NCBI GenBank assembly: GCA_963833655.1
Contig: CAWHYL010000005.1
Location: 310,001 to 374,000, forward strand
Length of the DNA: 64,000 nucleotides
DNA from: 3-1-20CM-4-69-9 sp963833655
GTDB lineage: Bacteria; Actinomycetota; Thermoleophilia; Gaiellales; Gaiellaceae
Direction of reading: 5' to 3'
Numbering within the stretch: position 1 is the stretch's first letter; every line of letters begins with the position of its first letter. The position numbers and the translations under genes were made by a program. Of this stretch, positions 47,565-55,776 are shown piece after piece. The notes under the pieces were generated by a model. That model saw only the letters and a list, made by a program, of their open reading frames with translations. It was not told the origin of the DNA and made no database searches.

Positions 47565-50312
47565 TCAGACCGACCGGCGTCGGTCGACGAGCTTGCCGAG
47601 CTCGGCGAAGCCCAGGAAGACGATCGGGCCGAGCAGGCAGATCCCCCATTGCGAGCTCGTGAGCGTCACCGTGTCGAAGATCCGTTGCAGCGGCCCTAGC
47701 GCCGTCACGAGGAATGTCAGCACGAGCGCCGCGCCGATCAGCTGCACGAAGCGGCGGTTGGAGATCGTGTAGCGAGCGAAGATCGTGCCGGTCGGCTCGC
47801 GCGCCTCCATCGCGCCGATGATGTGCATCAGCGAGAGCGTCGTCAGCCCCATCGTCGTGGCCACGGCGAGTGGATAGCGGTGGTCTCCCCAGGCGACGAC
47901 TCCGAGCGCCAGCCCTGCCATCACGATGCTGGCGACACCGAGGCGAACGCCAAGGGCACGGTCGACGATCGGCGCGGCGGCGTCTCGCGGGCGCCGGCGC
48001 ATCAACCCCGGCGCCGGCGAGTCGAAACCAAGGCCGATCGCGAGCAGCACGTCGACAGAGAAGTTGATCCAGAGGATCTGCAGCGGCGTGAGCGGCGCGC
48101 CGTTCGCGATGTCGAAGATGCCGGCGCCGACGAACAGCAGGATGAACGCGCCGAGCATGATCAGCTGGACGCGGACGTATTTCATCAGGTTGTCGTAGAT
48201 CCCGCGGCCGCCCTCGACCGCGCTGACGATCGTCGCGAAGTTGTCGTCCGTCAGGATCATGTCGCCGGCTTCCTTCGTCACCTCGGTGCCGGTGATGCCC
48301 ATTGCGACGCCGATGTCGGCGCGCTTCAGCGCCGGTGCGTCGTTGACGCCGTCGCCCGTCATCGCGACGACGTTTCCCTTCCGCTTCAGCATGGCGACGA
48401 GCCGCACCTTGTCCTCCGGGGCAACGCGAGCGACGACGCCGATGTCGTCGACCTGCTGCTCGAGCTCCTCGTCGCTGAGCGCCGCGAAGTCCGTCCCAGA
48501 CATTGCGCGACCCTCGATGCCGAGCTGAGCGGCGATCGCCGCGGCCGTCGTGACGTGGTCGCCGGTGATCATCCGCGCGCGGATGCCGGCGTCCTTGCAG
48601 CGTGCGATCGCGTCCCTCGCCTCCTTGCGCGGCGGATCGACGATCGCGACGAGCGCGAGCATCGTCAGCCCCTGCACGTCGTCGAGCAGTTTCGCGTTCG
48701 GGTCGAATTGCGCCGGGTCGATGTCGCGCGACGCCACGGCAAGCACGCGCAATCCATCACCGGCGAGGCGGTCGTTCTCCTCCATCACGCGATCGCGATA
48801 CTCGTCGACGTCGAGCGCGGCGCCCTCGGCGTCGAGGATCTTCGACGAGCGTCCGAGGATGACGTCGGGCGCGCCCTTGACCAGGCAGCGCACGACCTTG
48901 CCGTGGCCGTTCTCCATCTCGTGGAACGTGGCCATGAACTTGTACTCCGAGTCGAAGGGAACCTCGCCCACTCGCGGGTAGATGCGCCGCGACTCGTCGA
49001 CGTCGATCCCGCCTTTCGCGGCGAGCACGACGAGCGCAGCCTCGGTCGGATCGCCGACGATCTCGCCGTCACGGACGGACGCGTCGTTCGCGAGCGCCAT
49101 TGGCAGCAGGAACGGATCGAGCGGCGTCTCGGTCTCGCCGGCCGTGCGCAGGATCTGGCCCTGCGTCGAGTAGCCCTCGCCCTCGATCGAGTAGCGCCGG
49201 CCGGCGATGACGAGCTGGCGTGCCGTCATCTGGTTCAGCGTCAGCGTCCCGGTCTTGTCGGAGCAGATCGCGGACGTCGAGCCTAGCGTCTCGACCGAGC
49301 GGAGGCGCTTGACGATCGCGCCCTTGGCCGCCAGAGCCTGGGTTCCCAGCGACAGCATCGTCGTGACGACGGCGGGCAACCCGGTGGGGATGGCTGCGAC
49401 GGCAAGGCTGATCCCGATCAGGAAGAGGTCGTCGAAGCTCTCGCCGCGAAGCAGGCCGATGACGATCACGAAGACCAGTGCGGCGGCGGCCATGATCGTG
49501 ATCAACACGGTCAGCTGGTCCAGCTGTCTCGTGAGCGGCGTCTTCTCCTGCTGGACCTGGCTCAGCATGCCGGAGATGTGGCCGACCTCGGTCGACATCC
49601 CGGTGCCGGTCACGACCATCTCGCCGCGCCCGCGCGTCACGGTCGAGTTCATGTACGCCATGTCGAGCCGGTCGCCGAGCGGCACGTCGTCGCCCGGCAC
49701 CGCGTCGACGCTCTTCAGCACCGGCGTACTCTCGCCGGTGAGCGCCGACTCCTCGATCTCGAGCGTCGCCGCGACGAGCAGCCGGCCGTCGGCCGGGACC
49801 TTGTCGCCTGCCTCGAAACGGACGACGTCGCCGGGAACGACCTCCTCGCTCGGCACGTCGACGACCTCGCCGTTGCGGCGCGCGTGCCCCCTGATCACGA
49901 GCATCTTCTGCAAGGCGGCGACGCTGGCCGCTGCCTTGCCCTCCTGGTTCAGGCCCAGGATCGCGTTCAGGACGGTCAGCCCGATGATCGCGATGCCCGT
50001 GCTGAACTCCTGGAGCGCGGCCATGCTGACGATCGCCGCACCGAGCAGGACGAGCTGCATCAGGTCTCGGTACTGGCGCAGGAACGCGTGCCACCCCGGC
50101 TCCGGCTTCCCCTCCGCAAGCTTGTTGGGGCCGACCTCGGCGCGACGCTTCTCGACCTCAGCCGTATCGAGCCCCTGCTGCGGGTCGACGCCCAGCCGGG
50201 CGCAGACGTCGTCAGAGGAGAGGTTGTGCCAGGCGATTACGGGCGGTGCCGCTCCGTCCGCGCTCCGGACATCCGGGACGCCGGCCGCGGGTGCACTCAT
50301 CGTGCCGCTCAT
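47565..50312 (-). CDS. Cation-translocating P-type ATPase (P2-type)
   Basis: A 915-residue P2-type ATPase with ten membrane helices. ALTGESTPV (actuator), CSDKTGTLTLNQM with phosphorylated Asp352, KGAPDVILG and MTGDGVNDAPALKRADIG are intact. In helix M4 the motif usually IPEGLP reads IPTGLP (Thr310), removing the cation-binding Glu found in Ca2+ pumps, while WINFSVD in M6 keeps Asn and Asp. So the ion is uncertain; mycobacterial CtpF-like pumps are relatives. ATG 50312 follows AAGGAGG; it lies 20 bases after arcC, in the same operon. Confidence 0.92.
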   Translation of the reverse strand: MSGTMSAPAAGVPDVRSADGAAPPVIAWHNLSSDDVCARLGVDPQQGLDTAEVEKRRAEVGPNKLAEGKPEPGWHAFLRQYRDLMQLVLLGAAIVSMAALQEFSTGIAIIGLTVLNAILGLNQEGKAAASVAALQKMLVIRGHARRNGEVVDVPSEEVVPGDVVRFEAGDKVPADGRLLVAATLEIEESALTGESTPVLKSVDAVPGDDVPLGDRLDMAYMNSTVTRGRGEMVVTGTGMSTEVGHISGMLSQVQQEKTPLTRQLDQLTVLITIMAAAALVFVIVIGLLRGESFDDLFLIGISLAVAAIPTGLPAVVTTMLSLGTQALAAKGAIVKRLRSVETLGSTSAICSDKTGTLTLNQMTARQLVIAGRRYSIEGEGYSTQGQILRTAGETETPLDPFLLPMALANDASVRDGEIVGDPTEAALVVLAAKGGIDVDESRRIYPRVGEVPFDSEYKFMATFHEMENGHGKVVRCLVKGAPDVILGRSSKILDAEGAALDVDEYRDRVMEENDRLAGDGLRVLAVASRDIDPAQFDPNAKLLDDVQGLTMLALVAIVDPPRKEARDAIARCKDAGIRARMITGDHVTTAAAIAAQLGIEGRAMSGTDFAALSDEELEQQVDDIGVVARVAPEDKVRLVAMLKRKGNVVAMTGDGVNDAPALKRADIGVAMGITGTEVTKEAGDMILTDDNFATIVSAVEGGRGIYDNLMKYVRVQLIMLGAFILLFVGAGIFDIANGAPLTPLQILWINFSVDVLLAIGLGFDSPAPGLMRRRPRDAAAPIVDRALGVRLGVASIVMAGLALGVVAWGDHRYPLAVATTMGLTTLSLMHIIGAMEAREPTGTIFARYTISNRRFVQLIGAALVLTFLVTALGPLQRIFDTVTLTSSQWGICLLGPIVFLGFAELGKLVDRRRSV

Positions 50313-50331
50313 CTGATCCTCCTTCGGCGCG

Positions 50332-51285
50332 TCACGCAACCCGCGCGAGCTCGATGCCGTCGGCGTCGCGGGTGACGGTCGTCCCCGCGTCGCCGCTCAA
50401 CAGTGCAGGCGTGCTCGCGATCGAGCCGATCGCAGCGATTCCACCCGTCTCCTCCACGAACGAACATGCGGCCCGCACCTTCGGGCCCATCGAACCGGCC
50501 GCGAACTCGGACCGCGCGAGTGCAGCGGGCGTAGCACGTCGGATCGCGCGCTGCCCGGGCGTGCCCCAACCGTCGTACACAGCATCGACGTCCGTCACGA
50601 TCGCAAGGGCGTCGGCCCCGAGGTCCTTGGCGAGCAGCGCGCTCGCGAGATCCTTGTCGATCACGGCTTCGACGCCGACGAGCCGACGTCCCGCCGGAAC
50701 CGGCGCATCGGTGTACATCACAGGGATGCCGCCGCCGCCCGCGCAGATCACCACAGCCCCATGCTCGAGCAGCAACTGCACGGGTTCGAGCCCGAAGATC
50801 CGTTTCGGCAGCGGCGACGGCACGACCCGGCGGAAGACCTCGCCGTCCGGTTTGAAGACCCACCCCTTCGCCTGCGCGAGTCGCTCGGACTCCGCCCGTT
50901 CGTAGACCGGGCCGATCGGCTTCGTCGGGTCGCCGAAGGCAGGATCGTCGGGGTCGACCTCGATCAGCGTCAGGAGGGAGGCGAGCCGCTTGTCGAGCGG
51001 GAGCTCGTTCCCGAGCTCCTGCTGGATCAGGTAGCCGATCATCCCCTCTGTCTGGGCGCCGAGGAGGTCGAGCGGGTACGGCTCCACGTCTGTGTAGGCC
51101 GACCCCTGCAACGCGAGCAGCCCGACCTGCGGCCCGTTGCCGTGCGAGATGACGAGCTCGTGCTCCAGCGCAACCGGCGCGAGCGCCCTGCAAGCGATCC
51201 GTGCGTTCGCACGCTGGTTCTCCGCGGTCAGCGGCTCGCCGCGACGGAGAAGGGCGTTGCCGCCGAGTGCGACGACGACCCGCAC
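50332..51285 (-). CDS. arcC: Carbamate kinase (copy 2, arginine deiminase pathway)
   Basis: A 317-residue carbamate kinase: VVVALGGNALLRRGEPLTAE, VISHGNGPQVGLLALQ, FGDPTKPIGPVY, CAGGGGIPVMY and EAVIDKDLASALLA. It makes ATP from carbamoyl phosphate, the energy-yielding step of arginine fermentation. GTG start only 2 bases after the arcB stop, and the P-type ATPase begins 20 bases further on. Confidence 0.95.
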   Translation of the reverse strand: MRVVVALGGNALLRRGEPLTAENQRANARIACRALAPVALEHELVISHGNGPQVGLLALQGSAYTDVEPYPLDLLGAQTEGMIGYLIQQELGNELPLDKRLASLLTLIEVDPDDPAFGDPTKPIGPVYERAESERLAQAKGWVFKPDGEVFRRVVPSPLPKRIFGLEPVQLLLEHGAVVICAGGGGIPVMYTDAPVPAGRRLVGVEAVIDKDLASALLAKDLGADALAIVTDVDAVYDGWGTPGQRAIRRATPAALARSEFAAGSMGPKVRAACSFVEETGGIAAIGSIASTPALLSGDAGTTVTRDADGIELARVA

Positions 51286-51287
51286 GC

Positions 51288-52295
51288 TCAGCCCCCGAGG
51301 GTCGCGACCATGACGGCCTTGATCGTGTGCAGCCGGTTCTCCGCCTCGTCGAACACGAGCGAAGCCGGCGACTCGAAGACGTCCTCCGTCACCTCGAGTG
51401 CGTCCATGCCGAACTTCTCGAAGATCTCCTTGCCGACCTGCGTCTCCGTGTTGTGGAACGCCGGCAGGCAGTGCATGAACTTCACGTCGGGGTTGCCGGT
51501 CAACCTCATCGTCTCGGCATTGATCTGGTACGGCTTGAGCAGCTCGATCCGCTCCGCCCACACCTCGTCGGGCTCCCCCATCGAGACCCACACGTCGGTG
51601 AGCAGCACGTCGGCGCCCTTCACCGCTTCGGCGACGTCGTCCGTGATCGTGATCTGCGCGCCCGTCTCGTCGGCGACGGAGCGCGCCAGCCGAACGACGT
51701 CGTCGTTCGGCCACAGCGACTTCGGGGCGGCGATGCGAACGTCCATGCCGAGCTTCGCGCCGGCGACGAGGTACGAGTCGGCCATGTTGAAGCGGGCGTC
51801 TCCCAGGTAGCAGAACGTCACCTCGGACAGCGGCTTGTCGATGTGCTCGCGGAAGGTAAGGAAGTCGGCGAGCATCTGCGTCGGGTGCCACTCGTCGGTG
51901 AGGCCGTTGTAGACCGGCACGCCGGCGTGCTCCGAGAGCTCCTCGGCGATCTCTTGCCCGAAGCCGCGGTACTCGATCGCGTCGTACATGCGGCCGAGGA
52001 CGCGCGCCGTGTCCTTGACGCTCTCCTTGTGACCCATGTGCGAGCCCGACGGGCCGAGGTACGTGACGTGCGCGCCCTGGTCGTAGGCGGCGACCTCGAA
52101 CGCGCAGCGCGTCCTCGTCGAGTCCTTCTCGAAGATGAGTGCGACATTCTTGCCGCGAAGCTTCTGCTCCTCGCGTCCCTCCTTCTTCGCCTCTTTCAGG
52201 TCGGCCGCGAGGTCGAGCAGGTACGTGATCTCCTGCGGGCTGAAGTCCGCCAACTTGAGGAGATGCTTCCCCCGCAGGTCTGTGACTGTGGCCAT
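51288..52295 (-). CDS. arcB: Ornithine carbamoyltransferase
   Basis: A 335-residue enzyme splitting citrulline with phosphate into ornithine and carbamoyl phosphate (or the reverse). EKDSTRTRCAFEVA, HPTQMLADFLT, DARFNMADS and FMHCLPAFHN contain the carbamoyl-phosphate and ornithine site residues. Its place between arcA and arcC shows the catabolic role. ATG 52295 follows an AAAGGAG ribosome-binding site. Confidence 0.96.
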   Translation of the reverse strand: MATVTDLRGKHLLKLADFSPQEITYLLDLAADLKEAKKEGREEQKLRGKNVALIFEKDSTRTRCAFEVAAYDQGAHVTYLGPSGSHMGHKESVKDTARVLGRMYDAIEYRGFGQEIAEELSEHAGVPVYNGLTDEWHPTQMLADFLTFREHIDKPLSEVTFCYLGDARFNMADSYLVAGAKLGMDVRIAAPKSLWPNDDVVRLARSVADETGAQITITDDVAEAVKGADVLLTDVWVSMGEPDEVWAERIELLKPYQINAETMRLTGNPDVKFMHCLPAFHNTETQVGKEIFEKFGMDALEVTEDVFESPASLVFDEAENRLHTIKAVMVATLGG

Positions 52296-52308
52296 TCCGG
52301 TGCTCCTT

Positions 52309-53541
52309 TCAGACGTCGCGCAGAACTGGGCAGGTCATACAGTGTCCGCCGCCCCGACCCCGGCCGAGCTCCTGCCCCGCGATGGGCAGCACCTCCACGC
52401 CGGCCTTCGCGAGACGGGCATTCGTGGCTTCGTTGCGTTCGTAGGCGACGACGACGCCGGGCGCGAGCGCCACGACATTGTTGCCGTCGTCCCATTGTGT
52501 GCGCTCGGCTTCGAACTCGTCGCCGGCGGTCGGAACGAGGTCGAGCTGCTCGAGGCCGAGTGCATCCTTCACCTCGTCGAGGAACGCGCGCTCCGACAGC
52601 TCCGCGTGCACACCGCCGTTGCCGTCGGGCCGGTAGAGCACGGGCATGATCTGGTGGACGACCGGCTCGTACAACGTCGCGACATGTCGGTCGCAGAACG
52701 TGAAGACCGTGTCGAGGTGCATCGCCGCCCGCTCGCGCGGCATCAGCGCCCCGATCACGAGCCGGGCGGCGTCGGCCGCGAAGAGATTCTGGGCGAGGAT
52801 GCTGACGGCGCGGGCGTTTGTGCGCTCACCCTGGCCGATGAGGACGATGCCGTCTGCGACGGGCATGATGTCGCCGCCCTCGATCGACGCCGTCCCCCAG
52901 TTGTGGTCGAAGCCGCCGTACCAGATCTGGAAGCCCGCGTCGCGGAAGCGCGGGTGGAACCGATACACGGCTTCGAGGTTCAGCGTCTCGTGCTGCCGTG
53001 CGGGCCAGTACATGTGGTTGATCGAGACGCCGCCGAAGATCCAGGCGCTCGTGTCGCGCATGAACAGCGTGTTCGGAAGCGGCGCGATCACGAAGTCGGT
53101 CGGGCGCATGGCGTTCTTGATGACAGTCGCGACGCTTTCCGGCAGCTCGCGCGCGGTCACGCCGCCGACAAGCCTCGTCGCGAGCTCATCGCCGGACATC
53201 TCCATCATCCAGTCCGTCAGATCCTGCGAGAACATGACCGTGGTCTCTTCCGGACGAAGGCGGCGCGTCAGCACCCACTCGCGGGCATCCGGCTGCTGCA
53301 GCGTCTCGGCGAGCAGCTCGTGGAAGAGCAGCACCTCGACGCCTCGCTCGCGCATGAGGTCGACGAAGGCGTCGTGCTCCTGACGGGCGCGCCGGACCCA
53401 GATCACGTCGTCGAAGAGGAGCTCGTGGCAGTTCGTCGGCGACAGCCGCTCGTGCGCGAGGTCCGGCCGATGCACGATGACCGTTCTCAGCATGCCGACT
53501 TCCGAGCTGACTCCGACCTTGGACTCGGTTGCTGTGCTCAT
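52309..53541 (-). CDS. arcA: Arginine deiminase
   Basis: A 410-residue deiminase converting arginine to citrulline and ammonia. The catalytic Cys lies in GGGHCMTCP near the C-terminus; FMRDTSAW, FHPRF and the IEGGDIMPV segment supply the Asp, Glu and His of the active site. Length is normal. ATG 53541 is preceded by AAAGGAGAGG. Begins the enzyme part of the pathway, 18 bases after the transporter gene. Confidence 0.97.
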   Translation of the reverse strand: MSTATESKVGVSSEVGMLRTVIVHRPDLAHERLSPTNCHELLFDDVIWVRRARQEHDAFVDLMRERGVEVLLFHELLAETLQQPDAREWVLTRRLRPEETTVMFSQDLTDWMMEMSGDELATRLVGGVTARELPESVATVIKNAMRPTDFVIAPLPNTLFMRDTSAWIFGGVSINHMYWPARQHETLNLEAVYRFHPRFRDAGFQIWYGGFDHNWGTASIEGGDIMPVADGIVLIGQGERTNARAVSILAQNLFAADAARLVIGALMPRERAAMHLDTVFTFCDRHVATLYEPVVHQIMPVLYRPDGNGGVHAELSERAFLDEVKDALGLEQLDLVPTAGDEFEAERTQWDDGNNVVALAPGVVVAYERNEATNARLAKAGVEVLPIAGQELGRGRGGGHCMTCPVLRDV

Positions 53542-53559
53542 GCACCTCTCCTTTCCGGG

Positions 53560-55242
53560 TCAGCTCGTAGCGGCGGCAATGCCGACGAACGCGCAGACGA
53601 CGACGAAGACAATGATCAAGAACGGCCAGACGAACTTCAGGTAGCGGTCGTAGCCGACCTTCGAGAGCGCGAGCCCGCCCATGATCACCGCGGACGTCGG
53701 CGTCACGAGGTTTACTAGGCCGGACGCCGACTGATACGCCGTGACGACGATGTCGCGCGAAACGCCCGCGAAGTCGGCGAGCGGCGCGAGAATCGGCATC
53801 ACGAGCGCCGCATGGCCCGACGACGACGGCACGAGGAACGCGATCGGCAGGTTGACGAGGAAGGCGAGGATCCCGAACGCGCCGCTCGACGTCCCGGACA
53901 CGGCGTTCTCCATCCAGTGGAGAATCGTGTCGGTCATGTGCGCGTTCTTCATCACGACCGTGATCCCACGCGCCAGCACGACGATCAGCCCGGCCGTCAG
54001 GAAGTCGGCGGCGCCTCCGACGATCGTCGTCACCGTCCCCTCCTCCCCGAGCCCGGCGATCAGGCCGACGACCACGGACATCACGAGGAAGAGCGTCGCG
54101 GCCTCCGGGAAGTAGAAGTCATGGAAGGTCGGCAGCGGGAAGTTGCTGCCGAAGCCCTCTTGCCAGAGGTCGTTCCACGGGATGAAGCCGTAGATCATCA
54201 GGAGGAACGTGCCGCCGAACAGAACGAGCACGAGCTTCTGGCGGCCGGTCAGCGACGGCACGTCGTCTACGAGGCTCGAAGCCTCGGCGGCGTCCTGAGG
54301 CGACACTCCGACCACCGACTTGTGCGGATCTCGTTGCACGCGCCGGGCGTACCAGAGGACGTAGCCGATCGCGAGCGCGACGAGCACGAACCACATGGCG
54401 ATCCGCAGGCCGATCCCGTCGCCGATGCTGATGTTGGCGGCATCGGATGCGACGCCGGTCGCAAACGGATTGACCGTCGAGGCGATGACGCCACACCCGG
54501 CGCCGAGGAAGATGATCGACGCCGCGACCATGCGGTCGTAGCCGAGCGCGAGCGCGAGCGGCACGAGCAACACGAAGAATCCGAGCGTCTCCTCCCACAT
54601 TCCGTACGACGTGCCGCCGAGGGCGAAGACGGCCATCAGCAGCGCGACGAGCACCGACCCGCTGTGGCGAAAGCGCAGCGCCAGCCGGCCGATCCCCGTC
54701 TGGATTGCCTCCGTCTTCATCGTGACCGTGATGAACGCGCCGACCGCGAGCACGAAGAAGAAGATGCCTGCCGACCCGTAGAGGAAGCCCTCCTCGGACG
54801 CGCCGACGAAGCCGCGGACATTCTCGACGCCGTACAACCCGTTCGGTGGCGCAGTCCACAGCTGCTTGAAGCGGAACGTGAACGACTTGTCGGCGCACGG
54901 GATGCCGAGGTCGGAGACCGTGGCGCCCGGCGCCGCAACCGTATCGGCTGGAGCCTGGCCGCTCTCGGCCGGGGAGTCCGCGTTGACGCTCGGGGCCGTC
55001 GCGGCCGCGGCCGAGCAGTCGGGCAGCTTGGCGTAGGTCCCAGGCGTCGGAGAGCCGGACGCGTCCTTCTTGTACGCGCCCGGCGGAACGAAGAACGACG
55101 CGACCCACACCAGCACGAGGACGCCGGCCAGGACGGTGAACGCGGTCGGAAACTTGAAGGTCTTTTGTGGCGGTGCAGGGGGGGTGGGCGGGGACGCGTC
55201 GTCGGCCGCGCGCGGCGCCGGCTCGTCGCGTAGATCAGCCAC
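53560..55242 (-). CDS. YfcC/ArcD-type amino-acid antiporter
   Basis: A 560-residue transporter with about 12 helices. GAGCGVIASTVNPFATGVAS and LVPSSSGHAALVMPILAPLAD are signatures of the YfcC/DcuC-like family (PF03606), often an arginine/ornithine antiporter when it heads an arc operon. A Ser/Ala/Pro-rich loop (about 65-110) after the first helix contains two Cys and is unusually long. GTG start; 18 bases before arcA. Control probably lies in 55243-55431. Confidence 0.85.
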   Translation of the reverse strand: MADLRDEPAPRAADDASPPTPPAPPQKTFKFPTAFTVLAGVLVLVWVASFFVPPGAYKKDASGSPTPGTYAKLPDCSAAAATAPSVNADSPAESGQAPADTVAAPGATVSDLGIPCADKSFTFRFKQLWTAPPNGLYGVENVRGFVGASEEGFLYGSAGIFFFVLAVGAFITVTMKTEAIQTGIGRLALRFRHSGSVLVALLMAVFALGGTSYGMWEETLGFFVLLVPLALALGYDRMVAASIIFLGAGCGVIASTVNPFATGVASDAANISIGDGIGLRIAMWFVLVALAIGYVLWYARRVQRDPHKSVVGVSPQDAAEASSLVDDVPSLTGRQKLVLVLFGGTFLLMIYGFIPWNDLWQEGFGSNFPLPTFHDFYFPEAATLFLVMSVVVGLIAGLGEEGTVTTIVGGAADFLTAGLIVVLARGITVVMKNAHMTDTILHWMENAVSGTSSGAFGILAFLVNLPIAFLVPSSSGHAALVMPILAPLADFAGVSRDIVVTAYQSASGLVNLVTPTSAVIMGGLALSKVGYDRYLKFVWPFLIIVFVVVCAFVGIAAATS

Positions 55243-55245
55243 GCC

Positions 55246-55348
55246 GCGAACGTTCGCCGTCGCCGGTTCGGCCGAACATCACCCCTGCCGGGTGAACATC
55301 ACCCACGCTCGCAGCTGCTCTACTCGTGGCCCAATCACCTAGGTGATT
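55246..55348. promoter_or_regulatory. Palindrome-rich control region of the arginine deiminase operon
   Basis: Within the 189-base divergent space are GCGAACGTTCGC (55246-55257), GTTCGGCCGAAC (55266-55277), GAACATCACCC twice (55274, 55294, 20 bases apart) with GGGTGA between, and AATCACCTAGGTGATT (55333-55348), a perfect 16-base palindrome. Recurrent TCACC/GGTGA half-sites suggest a dimeric regulator at several positions. Regulator unknown. Confidence 0.55.
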
Positions 55349-55431
55349 CGGCCGCCGGGCACACACGTCTCACCCGGCGGTGCGGAACGCTTGCGGAGGT
55401 GGGCGGATCACCGACCGAGGAGGCATGACCG

Positions 55432-55776
55432 ATGGGCGCCGCGACCACTGAGTTCTTCGAGGGGCTGAGCACGCGAGGGCACGAGCCGCTGCTGGAGACG
55501 ACGAGCGGGACGATCCGCGTCGAGCTCGCGAAGAACGGCAAGGTCGAGCGCTGGCACGTCGCGATCCACAAAGGCGACGTCGAGGTATCGCATCGCCGCG
55601 ACGCGACGGACTGCACGGTCAGCGCCCCTGCGGAGCTTTTCGACCGGATCGCGAACGGCGAGGAGAACGCGTTCGCGGCCGCCCTGCGCGGCGACCTGAT
55701 CATCACAGGCGACTCGAGGCTTCTCGTCCGGATTCAGCGCCTGTTCCCCAGCCCGCCGAAACGAAGGAAGCGATGA
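55432..55776 (+). CDS. SCP2 sterol-binding-domain-like protein
   Basis: A 114-residue protein of the SCP2 fold: EPLLETTSGTIRVELAKNGK, a strand-rich middle (WHVAIHKGDVEVSHRR) and a closing helix (LIITGDSRLLVRIQRLF). SCP2 proteins bind hydrophobic ligands. ATG 55432 is well spaced from GAGGAGG. The stop overlaps the ATG of the glucosidase gene (ATGA). Confidence 0.75.
   Translation: MGAATTEFFEGLSTRGHEPLLETTSGTIRVELAKNGKVERWHVAIHKGDVEVSHRRDATDCTVSAPAELFDRIANGEENAFAAALRGDLIITGDSRLLVRIQRLFPSPPKRRKR

Noticed and set aside
55274..55304. ArgR box or FNR site before the arginine deiminase operon
   Set aside because: Neither the ArgR consensus nor TTGAT-N4-ATCAA is present; only the unrelated TCACC/GGTGA palindromes are seen.
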